Assembly (NCBI GenBank): GCA_034189085.1
Contig: JAXHVH010000016.1
Coordinates: 1 to 42,512, forward strand
Source of the DNA: M55B129 sp034189085
GTDB lineage: Bacteria > Bacillota > Dethiobacteria > DTU022
Reading direction: 5' to 3'
DNA: 42,512 nucleotides
The notes under the pieces are model-generated. The model made no database searches, was not told the DNA's origin, and saw only the letters and a program-made list of their open reading frames with translations. The translations under genes were made by a program, and so were the position numbers. Shown piece after piece: positions 30,633-40,099 of the stretch (positions are counted from its first letter, which is position 1; the number at the start of each line of letters is the position of its first letter).

Positions 30633-32324
30633 TCAATGCTTTTTCTTTTTTTTCAGCACCGCCCGGGCAAAAGTGCGGTTGACATCTTTTATTTCCACCT
30701 TAACTGTTTCACCCACTTTTTCACCCGCTCCCTCGACATTGATTACAAAACCCTGCAGGCGGGCAATGCCGTTCTGGGGATTCACAGTGTGGGGCTCTTC
30801 AATGGTTACCTCCAAGTCTTCTCCAATCTTGACCGGCAGAGCCAGGTTTTGGATTTCTTTGTGGCTGCCTCGGGCTACAATACGAAACTGCTCGATATGG
30901 ATATCTTCCGTGCCGCGAATAAATATATGGCGCTTCAGCTCATCTTCCAATTTCTTTAAATTACCGCCGCCGCTGCCGATAATTATGGAAGCTACTTCAT
31001 GGTGCATTTCTACAAGGACAGCTTTACTCTTTTCGTTCTGCAGCTGGCGTTTCATTTCACTTTCAATATGCGTGCTCACAACCAGGGGGGTGAGAACTCT
31101 CCCCGATCCCTCGCAGTAAGGGCAGGGCTGCTGCAGGTATTCCGACAGGTCCTGGCGGACTTTTTTCCTGGTCATTTCAACCAGGCCCAGATTGGTCAAT
31201 CCAAGCACATAAGTCTTGGTACGATCATTTTTAATCGATTCATTAAGCCGGTCAATTACTTTACGCCGGTGATCTTCCATACTCATGTCAATAAAATCGA
31301 TAATAATAATCCCGCCAATATCGCGCAGGCGCACCTGCCTGGCAATTTCCTCAGCAGCTTCCAAATTAGTTTTCAAAATGGTATCGGCAAGATTGCGGCG
31401 CCCGGTGTAACGCCCCGTGTTAACGTCAACAACAGTGAGGGCTTCCGCTTCATCGAAAACCAGGTAACCACCGCTTTTCAGCCATACCTGGCGTGCCAGG
31501 GCTCTTTCGAGCTCTTTTTCCACTCCATAACGTTCAAAAATGGGCTCTTCTTCGCGGTACAATTTAACCTTTTTTTTCAGATGGGGTGAAATATAATCCA
31601 CTATCTCCCTGACCTTGTCATACTCATGTTCGTTGTCAATCAGAAAGCTGCTAAATTCCTCAACAAAGAGATCGCGGGCTATCCGACAGGTCAGGGACAG
31701 GTCCTGGTAAAGAATTGCCGGGGCTGTTTTCTGTTGAAAGCGAGTGATGATCCGGTTCCACAGCTGGACCAGAAATTGCAGATCCTGGGCCATCACTTCA
31801 GGAGAGACTCCTTCCGCCACAGTGCGGACGATCAACCCCAGGTTTTCCGGTTTCAATTTTTCCACTTCCCGCCTTAGCCTCTCTCTTTCAGCCTGACTCT
31901 CAATCCGACGGGAGACACCGATATAATCAGCTCCCGGAACCAGGACAAGATAGCGCCCCGGGATGGTAATCTGACCGGTAACACGGGCTCCTTTACTGCC
32001 GAATGGCTCCTTGATCACCTGGACCATCAGTGTTTCGCCCACCTTCAACAGTTTATCAATAGGTCCGCGGGCTGGAGCAGGTTTTTCGCCGTCCCAGTCG
32101 CTGAATACATCATCCACGTACAGAAAAGCATTCTTCTCCAAACCTATATCGACAAAAGCAGCCTGCATTCCCGGCAAAACATTTGCCACAGTCCCCTTAT
32201 AAAGATTGCCCACCACCCGGTGCTGCAGTGGACGTTCTATGTCCAGTTCCACCAGTTTGCCTTTCTCCAGCAAAGCAACCCTTGTAGCCCTGTTATCGCA
32301 ATTGACAATTATTTTTTTATCCAT
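30633..32324 (-). CDS. rng: Ribonuclease G/E family endoribonuclease
   Basis: A 563-residue Rne/Rng enzyme that cuts single-stranded, AU-rich RNA and matures rRNA. It has an S1 domain (about 35-125, VGNLYKGTVANVLPGMQAAFVDIG), the 5'-sensor/RNase H-like part and the DNase I-like catalytic region with VDVNTGRYTG and GGIIIIDFIDM (acidic catalytic metal residues). The zinc link is CPYCEGSGRV. A C-terminal small beta domain (about 495-560) ends in KKKKKH and looks like a TRAM/OB-type RNA-binding extension. Its start overlaps the TIGR03936 gene by 8 bp. In many clostridia rplU is the next gene, but here the tup operon intervenes. Confidence 0.94.
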   Translation of the reverse strand: MDKKIIVNCDNRATRVALLEKGKLVELDIERPLQHRVVGNLYKGTVANVLPGMQAAFVDIGLEKNAFLYVDDVFSDWDGEKPAPARGPIDKLLKVGETLMVQVIKEPFGSKGARVTGQITIPGRYLVLVPGADYIGVSRRIESQAERERLRREVEKLKPENLGLIVRTVAEGVSPEVMAQDLQFLVQLWNRIITRFQQKTAPAILYQDLSLTCRIARDLFVEEFSSFLIDNEHEYDKVREIVDYISPHLKKKVKLYREEEPIFERYGVEKELERALARQVWLKSGGYLVFDEAEALTVVDVNTGRYTGRRNLADTILKTNLEAAEEIARQVRLRDIGGIIIIDFIDMSMEDHRRKVIDRLNESIKNDRTKTYVLGLTNLGLVEMTRKKVRQDLSEYLQQPCPYCEGSGRVLTPLVVSTHIESEMKRQLQNEKSKAVLVEMHHEVASIIIGSGGGNLKKLEDELKRHIFIRGTEDIHIEQFRIVARGSHKEIQNLALPVKIGEDLEVTIEEPHTVNPQNGIARLQGFVINVEGAGEKVGETVKVEIKDVNRTFARAVLKKKKKH

Positions 32325-33042
32325 CTATTTTACACATCCCTTCAGACAGGGTCTCAAGTTTTCCGTCAGCATTGGTATAAAGTCTCTCCCTGTGCAAATC
32401 CCAGCGAATATTTGCCGGTTCGGTGATTCCCATTCCGGCAATAACTTTTTCAAGGACAATCAGGGGGGAAACTCCTCCCCCGCTGCCTGCTCGCAGAAGC
32501 ATTGCAACCGTTGGATGATCAGCTTTGTCGGCTGCTGAGAGGGCCATTATATGTGGACGAATGTTGATTTCTTTTTCTTTATTTCTCTTTCCTCGCTTTA
32601 AAATCTTAATTTCACCTTTGGAAAACAGATTATTCACAGCCTGTTCTAAATATAAACTGCTAATGTTCTCAGGACCTTCATTAATCATCCCTGCCCGATA
32701 TGAAGCCGCTTCAACCAGCGAAGGAAGGGGCGGCCGGTTTTCATCAACACAAACTGCTCCCGTGATCTCCAGCCCCACCGGCATCTGCTCTGCCAGCAGT
32801 CCGGCGAATTGCCCTGCATCAAACTTTTCAGAAAATGTGATCTCTCCCAGTTCCTCATCGGCAGTAATACCCAGCGGCAGAGGCAGGGCCAGGCTAAAAC
32901 GAGGATGGGGATTAAAACCCTGGCTGTAGACCACAGGGAATCTTCCCCTTCGCAGGGCCCGGATAAAAAGGCGTAGCATGTCCAAATGCGAAAAATAACG
33001 CATCCTTTTGTGCCGGGCAAAACTAAACCAGATCTTGTTCAT
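32317..33042 (-). CDS. TIGR03936 / DUF2344 radical-SAM-associated protein
   Basis: A 241-residue protein with the DUF2344 signature at its N-terminus: FSFARHKRMRYFSHLDMLR, then RGRFPVVYSQGFNPHPRFSLALPLPLG. In many bacteria this domain is fused to the radical SAM protein encoded just upstream. Here the two are separate genes overlapping by 20 bp. The reaction is not established. Its constant link to rng, rplU and rpmA suggests a role in RNA or ribosome modification. The start is the ATG at 33042 with AGGGAG upstream; the frame's upstream extension only overlaps the neighbour. Confidence 0.92.
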   Translation of the reverse strand: MNKIWFSFARHKRMRYFSHLDMLRLFIRALRRGRFPVVYSQGFNPHPRFSLALPLPLGITADEELGEITFSEKFDAGQFAGLLAEQMPVGLEITGAVCVDENRPPLPSLVEAASYRAGMINEGPENISSLYLEQAVNNLFSKGEIKILKRGKRNKEKEINIRPHIMALSAADKADHPTVAMLLRAGSGGGVSPLIVLEKVIAGMGITEPANIRWDLHRERLYTNADGKLETLSEGMCKIDG

Positions 33043-34825
33043 TTTCTTCTCCCTGTAAATTTTGTTGGTTAAAAGTTTCCCGGTGATCATGCACCATGAA
33101 TTCGCTCTCTTTTCCACAGTGCAGGTGCCCCCATGGCAGGCAATCATCATAATCAAACTGCCTGTAAACGTATTCTTCCGGTTGCAAGCCGCTTTCCACA
33201 AAAGCCTGCTGCCAGAGGGCAAAGGAAAAATGTTCAGACCAGCCATCAAAACGACACCCCAGGGCCCAGGCTTTTTCCAGCAGGTAGGCCACCTTTCGAT
33301 CTCCCCGGGCAAAAAGTGCTTCTAAAAAACTGGCTTCAGCCTCGTGCCATTTGAAATTGATCCCGGGCAGGGCTTTAAAACCGTTACGCAGCAGCTGCTG
33401 CCGGGCTAAAATTTTTTCCAGCCGCATCTGCGGCTCCCATTGAAAAGGAGTATGCGCTTTAGGAACAAAAGTAGCTACGCTGACCGATAAACTGATCTTT
33501 TTTCCGCCCCGACCGCTGAATTGCCGCCTGATTCTGCGGCAGAGATCAACAATCGCTTCTACGTCTTCTTCTGTTTCTGTCGGCAGGCCGATCATAAAAT
33601 ATAATTTAAAGCCCTGCCAGCCGGCTCTGACGGCATCGTCGAGAGCAGAAAAAATGTCATCTTCGGTAATATTTTTCTTGATCACCTGCCTCAGGCGCTC
33701 GGTTGCCGCCTCAGGAGCAAAAGTAAGGCTGCTCCTGCGACCCTGATGCAGGCGATCAGCCAGGCGGATTGAGTAGGAATCGAGGCGCAGCGAAGGAAGG
33801 CTGGTCCTGATCTGTCTCCCCTGCAACGCCTCGTCCAGTTCTTCAATAAGCTTCTCAATGTGGGGGTAATCGGCACTGCTGAGAGAAGAAAGAGAAAGTT
33901 CATCATAACCGGTGCAGTCAATTAGCTTTTTAGCAAGCTCCACAATCCTGGCCCTGCTGCGCCGGCGGACCGGGCGAAATATAAAACCAGCCTGGCAAAA
34001 CCGGCAGCCCCGCGCGCAGCCGCGAAAAAGTTCCACCACTGCCCGGTCATGAACTACCTGTATATAAGGGATTACCGGTGCTACGGGGTATGGCGCCAGA
34101 TCAAGATCAGGGACGGTCAGCTTGTTTATTGACTGTGGCGCATGCCTGTCAAGAACTTCTATGCCGCAAAGCTTTCCATCATGGTAAAGAGGTTGATAAA
34201 GCGAAGGAACATAAATTCCCTCTCCAGATGACAGGGCAAGCAGTATTTCCTGGCGAGACAACCCCTTTTCTTTTAAAATAACCAGTTTTTCGAGGAGTTG
34301 GGGAAGGCTTTCTTCTGCTTCTCCAATCATAAAGAGATCAAAAAAAGGTGCCAGCGGCTCCGGATTGTAAGCACCCGGGCCACCACCGATAACCAGAGGG
34401 TCTTTATCCCTTCGCTCGCTGCTGTAAAGGGAGAGTCCGGCCAGATCAAGCATGTTCAACACATTTGTATAGCTCAATTCGTACTGCAGGGAAAACCCGA
34501 TCACATCAAAATCACGCACCGCTCTCCTGCTTTCCAAAGTGAAAAGAGGCAATTCCCGGTGGCGAATTTGATCTTCCATGTCCACATCCAGGGCAAAAAC
34601 TCGCTCCATGAGCATGTCCGGCCGACTGTTCACACTTTCGTAGAGGATTTTCAATCCCTGGTTGGACATACCCACTTCATAAAGATCGGGAAAAGCAAGA
34701 ACCATACGCGCTGACACCGTGTTAAAATCCTTATCTACCGCATTTAGTTCCCCGCCAGTGTACCGACCAGGCTTACGGACACGGCTCAAAATTGAATCAA
34801 AAAGATTATCATTTATTTTAGTCAT
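33023..34825 (-). CDS. TIGR03960 family B12-binding-type radical SAM protein
   Basis: A 600-residue protein. The N-terminal half has a B12-binding-like Rossmann domain (VLAFPDLYEVGMSNQGLKIL, VIGGGPGAYNPEPL). The radical SAM barrel follows with the 4Fe-4S motif CARGCRFCQ at about 265-273 and GFIFRPVRRRS. Its TIM-barrel strands include LTFAPEAATERLR and GFKLYFMIGLPTETEEDV. The C-terminal part has a HEAEASFLEALFARGDR stretch typical of TIGR03960. The substrate is unknown. The gene ends 20 bp inside the TIGR03936 gene. A 119-bp gap without recognisable features separates it from radC. Confidence 0.93.
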   Translation of the reverse strand: MTKINDNLFDSILSRVRKPGRYTGGELNAVDKDFNTVSARMVLAFPDLYEVGMSNQGLKILYESVNSRPDMLMERVFALDVDMEDQIRHRELPLFTLESRRAVRDFDVIGFSLQYELSYTNVLNMLDLAGLSLYSSERRDKDPLVIGGGPGAYNPEPLAPFFDLFMIGEAEESLPQLLEKLVILKEKGLSRQEILLALSSGEGIYVPSLYQPLYHDGKLCGIEVLDRHAPQSINKLTVPDLDLAPYPVAPVIPYIQVVHDRAVVELFRGCARGCRFCQAGFIFRPVRRRSRARIVELAKKLIDCTGYDELSLSSLSSADYPHIEKLIEELDEALQGRQIRTSLPSLRLDSYSIRLADRLHQGRRSSLTFAPEAATERLRQVIKKNITEDDIFSALDDAVRAGWQGFKLYFMIGLPTETEEDVEAIVDLCRRIRRQFSGRGGKKISLSVSVATFVPKAHTPFQWEPQMRLEKILARQQLLRNGFKALPGINFKWHEAEASFLEALFARGDRKVAYLLEKAWALGCRFDGWSEHFSFALWQQAFVESGLQPEEYVYRQFDYDDCLPWGHLHCGKESEFMVHDHRETFNQQNLQGEENEQDLV

Positions 34826-34944
34826 TAACTTCTCCGTAACCCCTGAAAGAGAATTTGTCTCTAACAGGTTAATATTTCAAGATTTCTACCAGCAGAAAAG
34901 CATAACCGGTGGAAAGGAAATCTTCGTTCCAACCACCCCTGCTT

Positions 34945-35634
34945 CTAAAGCAAGCCTTTTTCCTTAAAACTAAAATAGCAGCCATCGCCAATAATAATAT
35001 GGTCCCTTACTTTGATTCCCAGGATCTCACCGGCTTCCACCAACCGCCGGGTCAAACCAATATCTTCTTCGCTGGGCGAGGGATCACCACTGGGATGATT
35101 ATGAAAGAAAATAACAGAAGAAGCACTCTTCCTGATGGGGACAGTGAATACTTCTCGGGGGTGAACGATGGAAGCATTTAGACTGCCCACGGAAACTTCC
35201 TCCCGGGCAATGATAAAATTTTTCGTGTTTAAGAGTAGAATCTTGAAGTATTCTTTCTTTTTATAGCGCAGTTCTTCCATGAAAATCTGGGCTGCCTGGC
35301 GGGGGCTGTTTATTGCTCCGTCTGCCTCGCGAGGAGCAGAAGCAAGGCGACAACCCAGTTCAAGCGCAGCTTTGATCGTAACTGATTTATCAGGTCCGAT
35401 GCCCTTGAATTCCTGCAGGTCTTCCAGGGCCAGTTCGGGTAACTTCCTCAGGCCTCCCCCTCCCGCCAGTATCCTGGTAGCCAGTTGAACGGCAGATTCA
35501 TTTTTATGACCAGTTCGCAGCAGGATAGCCAGCAATTCAGCATTGGAGAGAGCTTCGGGGCCGAGAGCTTTCAATTTTTCACGCGGCCGTTCTTCACATG
35601 GCAAATCCTTGATCATTATTGGACTATTCTGCAT
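34945..35634 (-). CDS. radC: RadC family protein (JAB/MPN domain)
   Basis: A 229-residue RadC-type protein. A helix-hairpin-helix region (ALSNAELLAILLRTG and LQEFKGIGPDKSVTIKAALELG, about 25-90) precedes the JAB metalloprotease-like domain with the metal motif HNHPSGDPSPSEED. Despite the name, a DNA-repair role is not well supported, and its function is unsettled. I start at the ATG at 35634 (AAGGATGGTGACC upstream), which overlaps the maf stop by 11 bp; the longer frame adds 12 residues inside maf. Confidence 0.93.
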   Translation of the reverse strand: MQNSPIMIKDLPCEERPREKLKALGPEALSNAELLAILLRTGHKNESAVQLATRILAGGGGLRKLPELALEDLQEFKGIGPDKSVTIKAALELGCRLASAPREADGAINSPRQAAQIFMEELRYKKKEYFKILLLNTKNFIIAREEVSVGSLNASIVHPREVFTVPIRKSASSVIFFHNHPSGDPSPSEEDIGLTRRLVEAGEILGIKVRDHIIIGDGCYFSFKEKGLL

Positions 35635-36226
35635 GGTCACCATCCTTTCCATTGAGCCACATTGGTACATTTAGGTAGGTCATCAAATCAAATAAAAGTC
35701 CTAAAGGCAGTCCAACAACATTGGAATAACAGCCTTCAATTTTTTCGATAAAGAGGGCCGCTTTACCCTGTATGCCATAAGCTCCCGCCTTATCAAAAGG
35801 CTCGCCGGTAGCCACATAAGCACTGATCTGACGATCAGTAAGATTCTTCATCCATACAAAGGTTTTCTCAACACCACTTTCCCGGCGCTGGGCCGCAGTA
35901 TCGCAAATTACGAGGCCGGTTAATACCTCATGCCGCTTTCCGGCCAGGGTGCGCAGCATTTCACAGGCTTCTCTGCGGTCAGCAGGTTTGCCCAGGATCC
36001 TGCCACCTTCATGAATAATTGTATCGGCGGCCACGACAAAACCATCCTTCAGGTTCCCGGCCACGGCAAGGGCCTTTTTTTCTGCCACCAGGCGGACCCT
36101 TTCTTCCGGCGAGGCACCCCCATCCACCTTCTCTGAAACAACCGGTACTATAACCTCAAAAGGTATGCCCGCCTGGGCTATCAAGCTGGCACGGCGTGGA
36201 GATGCTGAAGCCAGAATTAATTTCAT
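35624..36226 (-). CDS. maf: Maf-like nucleotide pyrophosphatase
   Basis: A 200-residue Maf/Ham1-related nucleoside triphosphate pyrophosphatase that hydrolyses dTTP/UTP or modified nucleotides and can inhibit septation. Motifs are ILASASPRRASLI at the N-terminus, VVAADTIIHEGGRILGKP with the catalytic Asp, and GEPFDKAGAYGIQGKAALFIEK. It overlaps the Gx transporter gene by 4 bp (ATGA) and radC by 11 bp, so all three are translationally linked. Confidence 0.95.
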   Translation of the reverse strand: MKLILASASPRRASLIAQAGIPFEVIVPVVSEKVDGGASPEERVRLVAEKKALAVAGNLKDGFVVAADTIIHEGGRILGKPADRREACEMLRTLAGKRHEVLTGLVICDTAAQRRESGVEKTFVWMKNLTDRQISAYVATGEPFDKAGAYGIQGKAALFIEKIEGCYSNVVGLPLGLLFDLMTYLNVPMWLNGKDGDHAE

Positions 36227-36786
36227 CCCTCCTTCCTCCCCCCGGCCTGGTTAAGGATTTTTACGGTTACCACTTCCAGGTAATGAGCCGCCAGGCCGGT
36301 AAATATCCCGGTAGGAACAGAAAGCAGCAGTAAAAGCGGCAAATATCCCCTGAGCAGATCCATATTGCCGATAATGAGGCTGGCCATCGTCAGCTGGGTG
36401 ATGTTATGGATAGCCGCACCGGTTACACTTACTGAGATCATGCTGACAATTTCTTTGCGCCGCAGGATCAGGATCAGGGCCATTACCAGGCAGCTTGTCA
36501 CTCCCGCCGTCACACTGAGCCAGAAGCCAAAACCGAAGAGACCGCCGATAAAAAGGCTGCCAAGAACAGTCCTCAGGATTACAATAAACAATCCACTGCG
36601 CAAGCCAAAAATAACAAGGGTTAACAGGGTAATAATGTTGGCCAACCCCAGCCTCACTCCAGGCACCGGCATCGGCAGGGGCAATGCCGCTTCGACAGTG
36701 TGAATTACCACAGCAAATGTAACCAGAAGAGCCATGTAGGTCAGGTAGCTGAGGCGGTTTCTTAATTGCATGACCGGTTCAGTCAT
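36223..36786 (-). CDS. Gx transporter family protein (Hpre_diP_synt_I-like)
   Basis: A 187-residue membrane protein with about five helices. It has the family segment MPVPGVRLGLANIITLLTLVIFG, rich in Gly-x steps, and GSLFIGGLFGFGFWLSVTAGV. These proteins were once called heptaprenyl diphosphate synthase component I but look like ECF S-type transporters. They are often next to ApbE and FMN-binding or NusG-like genes in anaerobes, which suggests flavin or lipid-quinone supply to membrane redox systems. It starts 28 bp after apbE and overlaps maf by 4 bp. Confidence 0.87.
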   Translation of the reverse strand: MTEPVMQLRNRLSYLTYMALLVTFAVVIHTVEAALPLPMPVPGVRLGLANIITLLTLVIFGLRSGLFIVILRTVLGSLFIGGLFGFGFWLSVTAGVTSCLVMALILILRRKEIVSMISVSVTGAAIHNITQLTMASLIIGNMDLLRGYLPLLLLLSVPTGIFTGLAAHYLEVVTVKILNQAGGRKEG

Positions 36787-36814
36787 CGGGTCAGTCCTTT
36801 CTAAGGCGACAATC

Positions 36815-37888
36815 TTATGGTTCCAATTCTATTATATCCGACAAACCTTCAGTAACGATAATTTCCAGATCTGTTGTGATAAAAACTCCTTCTGCTCCCG
36901 GCACCTTCTCTATAAGCTTCAGTCCCTCTTCCACACCCAGGACAAAAAGGGCAGTAGAAAGAGCATCGGCCGCAATGGCTGTTCCCGCCACTACAGTTAC
37001 ACTGGCCAACCCCCGGGCGGGATAACCAGTATCCGGGTTGAGCAGATGGTGATAATTTATACCGTTTGCCGTAAATGTCCGCTCATAATCACCTGATGTT
37101 ACTATTGCCCCGCTTTCCAGATTTAAAACGGCGATAACCCGGTTTTCTTTTCGGGGATGACGAATCCCGACCCGCCATGGCCTATCCTCAGGCCCCGGCC
37201 CTAGAAGCTTTATATCCCCACCGGCATTGACAAAAGCACTTTTTACTCCCAGATCAACCAGAAAATCAACAACCCCATCGATAATATAACCCTTGGCGAT
37301 GCCACCAAGATCCAGGGCCATCCCTTCCCGAGGGAGATAAACGGTCTTTTTATCCGGATTCATCTCTACTATATCATGATCAACCAGGGGAAGAACCGCC
37401 TCGATCTCCGCATCGCCTGGCAGGCGATATTCCTGGCCAAGAAAACCCCACAGGTCAATAAGCGGCCCGATGGTCGGGTCAAAAGCCCCGCCGCTTGACG
37501 CGGCATACTGCAAAGCCTGTGAAACAAGATGATATGTCTCGAATTCAACGGGAACTGGTGCTTCACCCGCTTTACGATTTATCGCCCTCACTTCACTGCT
37601 GGAAATACTGCGGCTGAGCAGGGCTTCCAGGTTTTCCATTTCGGCAAAAGTTTTTTCCGCTATTAAATCCGGACCAGAAGACGGAGGAGCGTTAAAACGG
37701 AGCTCTACCGATGTATCCATAGTTGTACGGTAATAAACAGACTGCTCATTGGCCGCAGCCACCCGGTGAAGGATAATCATGATCAGCAGGACAAATACGG
37801 CCAGTGCTGCCGCAAAACCGTATTTTCGCGATTTCCCGTTCTTTTCCTTTCCTTGCCCAATATTCCTGTTATTTAGATTGGCAGACAA
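36815..37888 (-). CDS. apbE: FAD:protein FMN transferase, membrane anchored
   Basis: A 357-residue ApbE enzyme that attaches FMN through a phosphoester bond to Thr/Ser of extracytoplasmic flavoproteins such as RnfG/NqrC or FMN-bind proteins. The N-terminus has a single helix (about 24-42, FAAALAVFVLLIMIILHRVAA) as anchor. The core shows YYRTTMDTSVELRF, FDPTIGPLIDLWGF, ALDLGGIAKGYIID with the metal/FAD site, and FVNAGGDIKLLG. A target FMN-bind protein is not in the window and would be expected near the ion-pump genes beyond its right edge. It starts 9 bp after the 733-residue pump subunit stops. Confidence 0.94.
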   Translation of the reverse strand: MSANLNNRNIGQGKEKNGKSRKYGFAAALAVFVLLIMIILHRVAAANEQSVYYRTTMDTSVELRFNAPPSSGPDLIAEKTFAEMENLEALLSRSISSSEVRAINRKAGEAPVPVEFETYHLVSQALQYAASSGGAFDPTIGPLIDLWGFLGQEYRLPGDAEIEAVLPLVDHDIVEMNPDKKTVYLPREGMALDLGGIAKGYIIDGVVDFLVDLGVKSAFVNAGGDIKLLGPGPEDRPWRVGIRHPRKENRVIAVLNLESGAIVTSGDYERTFTANGINYHHLLNPDTGYPARGLASVTVVAGTAIAADALSTALFVLGVEEGLKLIEKVPGAEGVFITTDLEIIVTEGLSDIIELEP

Positions 37889-37897
37889 AACATCCTC

Positions 37898-40099
37898 CTA
37901 AAGACGACTGAAGTAAAAGATGATCAATGACACGACGGCCAGGACCAAAACCAGCAGCAGGTTATCAAAACTGAGATTTTCAATACTCCATTTACGCCGC
38001 TCCCGCCGGTCTTCTTTATTTTTCTTTTCAGCAAGCATTTTTTCCATTTCTTCACGGGTCTTCTGGCCGGCTTGATCATAGACTTTGTTAAGGGCTTTAT
38101 CCATGTCCGTAGTCTGTCGGGCCAGTTTCTGAGCCGCCCGACCGGTCTTACGATAAGTTTCGTCGAGAGCAGAATCCATCTCCGTAGAACGGTCAGCCAG
38201 GTGTCGGGCCGCTTTGCCGCTGCTGGCATAGAAATTGTCAATCCCTTCATCTATATTAACTACATAACTGCAGAGTTTCCTGGCATAACTGCCTGATCGA
38301 TTGTAAACATTATCGACTGAAGAGTCAACCAGTACCCCCATTCGGCAGGTTGCGGCAACCAATTTCTCAGTGACCGGCTTATAGATGATCGCATAAATAC
38401 TCAGCCACCAGGGCGGTTTCCATTCAAACCATCCGCGCCAGGCACCGGGAATATAAATTATCAGGGCCAGGGCAATAACTATGAGCATTGCTTCCAGGGG
38501 AGGCCACTCGAAAAAATGAAAATGATGGAGGTGCTCCATGACCGGCCCTTCATAATGCAAAATAGAAGCGGCAGGGATAATGATCTTTTCCAGCACAAAA
38601 TTGGGGAACAGGCCGATACCTGTTATCACCAGGGCAAAACTTACCAGGACTGCCTGAACGGAAAAGGGCAGCCTGTATTCACGATCCAGTTTTTCGGGAA
38701 CAGGCCCCAGAAAGACACCCTGGAAAAGTTTAATAAAATAACAGATTGTCAGGGCGCTGGTCAAGACAAAAATCTTTTCCGCCAGTTCAATGCTGAAAAG
38801 CTCGTAATGTTCCATTGCTACCAGCAGGGCATCATGAATCAGGGTTTTGCTGGCATAACCGTTGAAACCTGGAATTCCGGCAATACCGAAGGCAGCGATG
38901 AGAAATGTAATTCCCACAAGGGGCATCTTCTTAAACATGCCCCCCAGCCTGGGCAACTCCAGTTCCCTGGTAAACATAAATACAGTCCCCACCATCATGA
39001 AAAGTCCGGCTTTAAAAAATGCATGGTTGATAACATGGTAAACAGCCCCGGCAAAACCCATTCCCCCCTCTCCGTTCATCAAGGCGGCTGCCCCTATAGC
39101 GGCAACTATATAGCCAATCTGACTGACACTGCTGTAAGCCAGGATCCTTTTCATATTGCTCTGCAAAATGGCCATTACCGCTCCCAGAAACATGGTAATG
39201 ATCCCAATCCACATCAATGCATTGCCGAGGTTGAAAATGTAAGAGGCATCGGCGCTACCCAGGCTGTCGGGAGATGAAAAAAGAACCAGCGACACCCGTA
39301 AGATCCCGTAAGCCCCGCTTTTAATCAAAATACCGGAAAGAAGGGCACTGGCCGGGGAAGGGGCAACCGGGTGAGCCTGCGGCAACCAGATGTGGAGCGG
39401 TACCAACCCGGCTTTTACCCCAAAGCCAATTAGGAAACAGATGAAAATGATCGTCCTTTGCCCACCCAGCAGATTGAAGGCTGGAGCAATATCCACTGAT
39501 CCGGTAATCGAAAATAACATCATCACCGCAAAAAGCAGGCACAACCCGCCGCCTATACCAAGATAAAGATAAAGCATACCTGCTTTCATCGCTTCGCTAT
39601 CCTGTTCATGAATGACCAGGATAAAAGAACTGAGGGTCATCATTTCAAAAAAGAGAAATAGAGTAAAAAAATCGCCGGCCAGAACCACCCCGAGAGTTGC
39701 ACCGAGGGTGATAGTTAAGAGGCTGTAATAACGACGGAGGTTGTGTTCATAGTCCATGTAGGCAAAGGAAAAAACAGTGGCCAGAGTCCAGACCAGGGCA
39801 ATAATCAGGGCAAAGATCCAGCCAATCAAATCAACTTTGAAAAAAAGGCCCATCTGCATGAAATCGATCAAATTAAAACGAACCTGGCCGGATATAACCA
39901 TGCGGAGGAGTAACAGGACTCCCGCCAGGGCAAAAAGGGACCCCACCAGGGATGTGGCTTTGAAAACTTTTACCCACTCCTCTTTCAAAAAATAGAGGAT
40001 AATCCCTAAAAGAATGGGCACGAGAATGACCAGCAGCGGTAAGGCTGACTGGTAGATCTCGGGAGAGGCAAAGGAATGTCCGGGAGCAGCGGCAAACAA
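37898..40099 (-). CDS. Proton-conducting complex I/Mrp-like subunit with C-terminal repeats
   Basis: A 733-residue membrane protein of the Proton_antipo_M family (MrpD/NuoL/NuoM/NuoN). About 14 helices span residues 15-560, with the conserved broken-helix region GVKAGLVPLHIWLPQAHPVAPSPASALLSG containing the key lysine, and HVINHAFFKAGLFM. Unlike its neighbour it carries a soluble C-terminal extension. Four tandem units of 25 residues (591-690) and a basic segment RRERRKW precede a last membrane helix (about 713-731). The start is a TTG immediately after the TAG of the preceding gene, with GGAGGGG 8 nt upstream. It probably pumps H+ or Na+ as part of a multisubunit complex. Confidence 0.9.
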   Translation of the reverse strand: MFAAAPGHSFASPEIYQSALPLLVILVPILLGIILYFLKEEWVKVFKATSLVGSLFALAGVLLLLRMVISGQVRFNLIDFMQMGLFFKVDLIGWIFALIIALVWTLATVFSFAYMDYEHNLRRYYSLLTITLGATLGVVLAGDFFTLFLFFEMMTLSSFILVIHEQDSEAMKAGMLYLYLGIGGGLCLLFAVMMLFSITGSVDIAPAFNLLGGQRTIIFICFLIGFGVKAGLVPLHIWLPQAHPVAPSPASALLSGILIKSGAYGILRVSLVLFSSPDSLGSADASYIFNLGNALMWIGIITMFLGAVMAILQSNMKRILAYSSVSQIGYIVAAIGAAALMNGEGGMGFAGAVYHVINHAFFKAGLFMMVGTVFMFTRELELPRLGGMFKKMPLVGITFLIAAFGIAGIPGFNGYASKTLIHDALLVAMEHYELFSIELAEKIFVLTSALTICYFIKLFQGVFLGPVPEKLDREYRLPFSVQAVLVSFALVITGIGLFPNFVLEKIIIPAASILHYEGPVMEHLHHFHFFEWPPLEAMLIVIALALIIYIPGAWRGWFEWKPPWWLSIYAIIYKPVTEKLVAATCRMGVLVDSSVDNVYNRSGSYARKLCSYVVNIDEGIDNFYASSGKAARHLADRSTEMDSALDETYRKTGRAAQKLARQTTDMDKALNKVYDQAGQKTREEMEKMLAEKKNKEDRRERRKWSIENLSFDNLLLVLVLAVVSLIIFYFSRL
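38030..38329 (-). repeat. Four 25-residue protein repeats in the pump subunit
   Basis: Repeat units begin VDSSVDNVY, IDEGIDNFY, MDSALDETY and MDKALNKVY at residues 591, 616, 641 and 666. The consensus is [VIM]Dxx[VIL][DN]xxYxxxG, then Axx and a T/S-D/E end. The regular spacing of 25 suggests a rod of amphipathic helices between the channel domain and the last membrane helix. Confidence 0.8.

Noticed and set aside
36223..37888. ApbE plus Gx protein as a flavin-based extracellular electron transfer locus
   Set aside because: No Ndh2, PplA, EetA or DMK-synthesis genes are nearby, and the ECF genes are 27 kb away. The link to the pump subunits is stronger.
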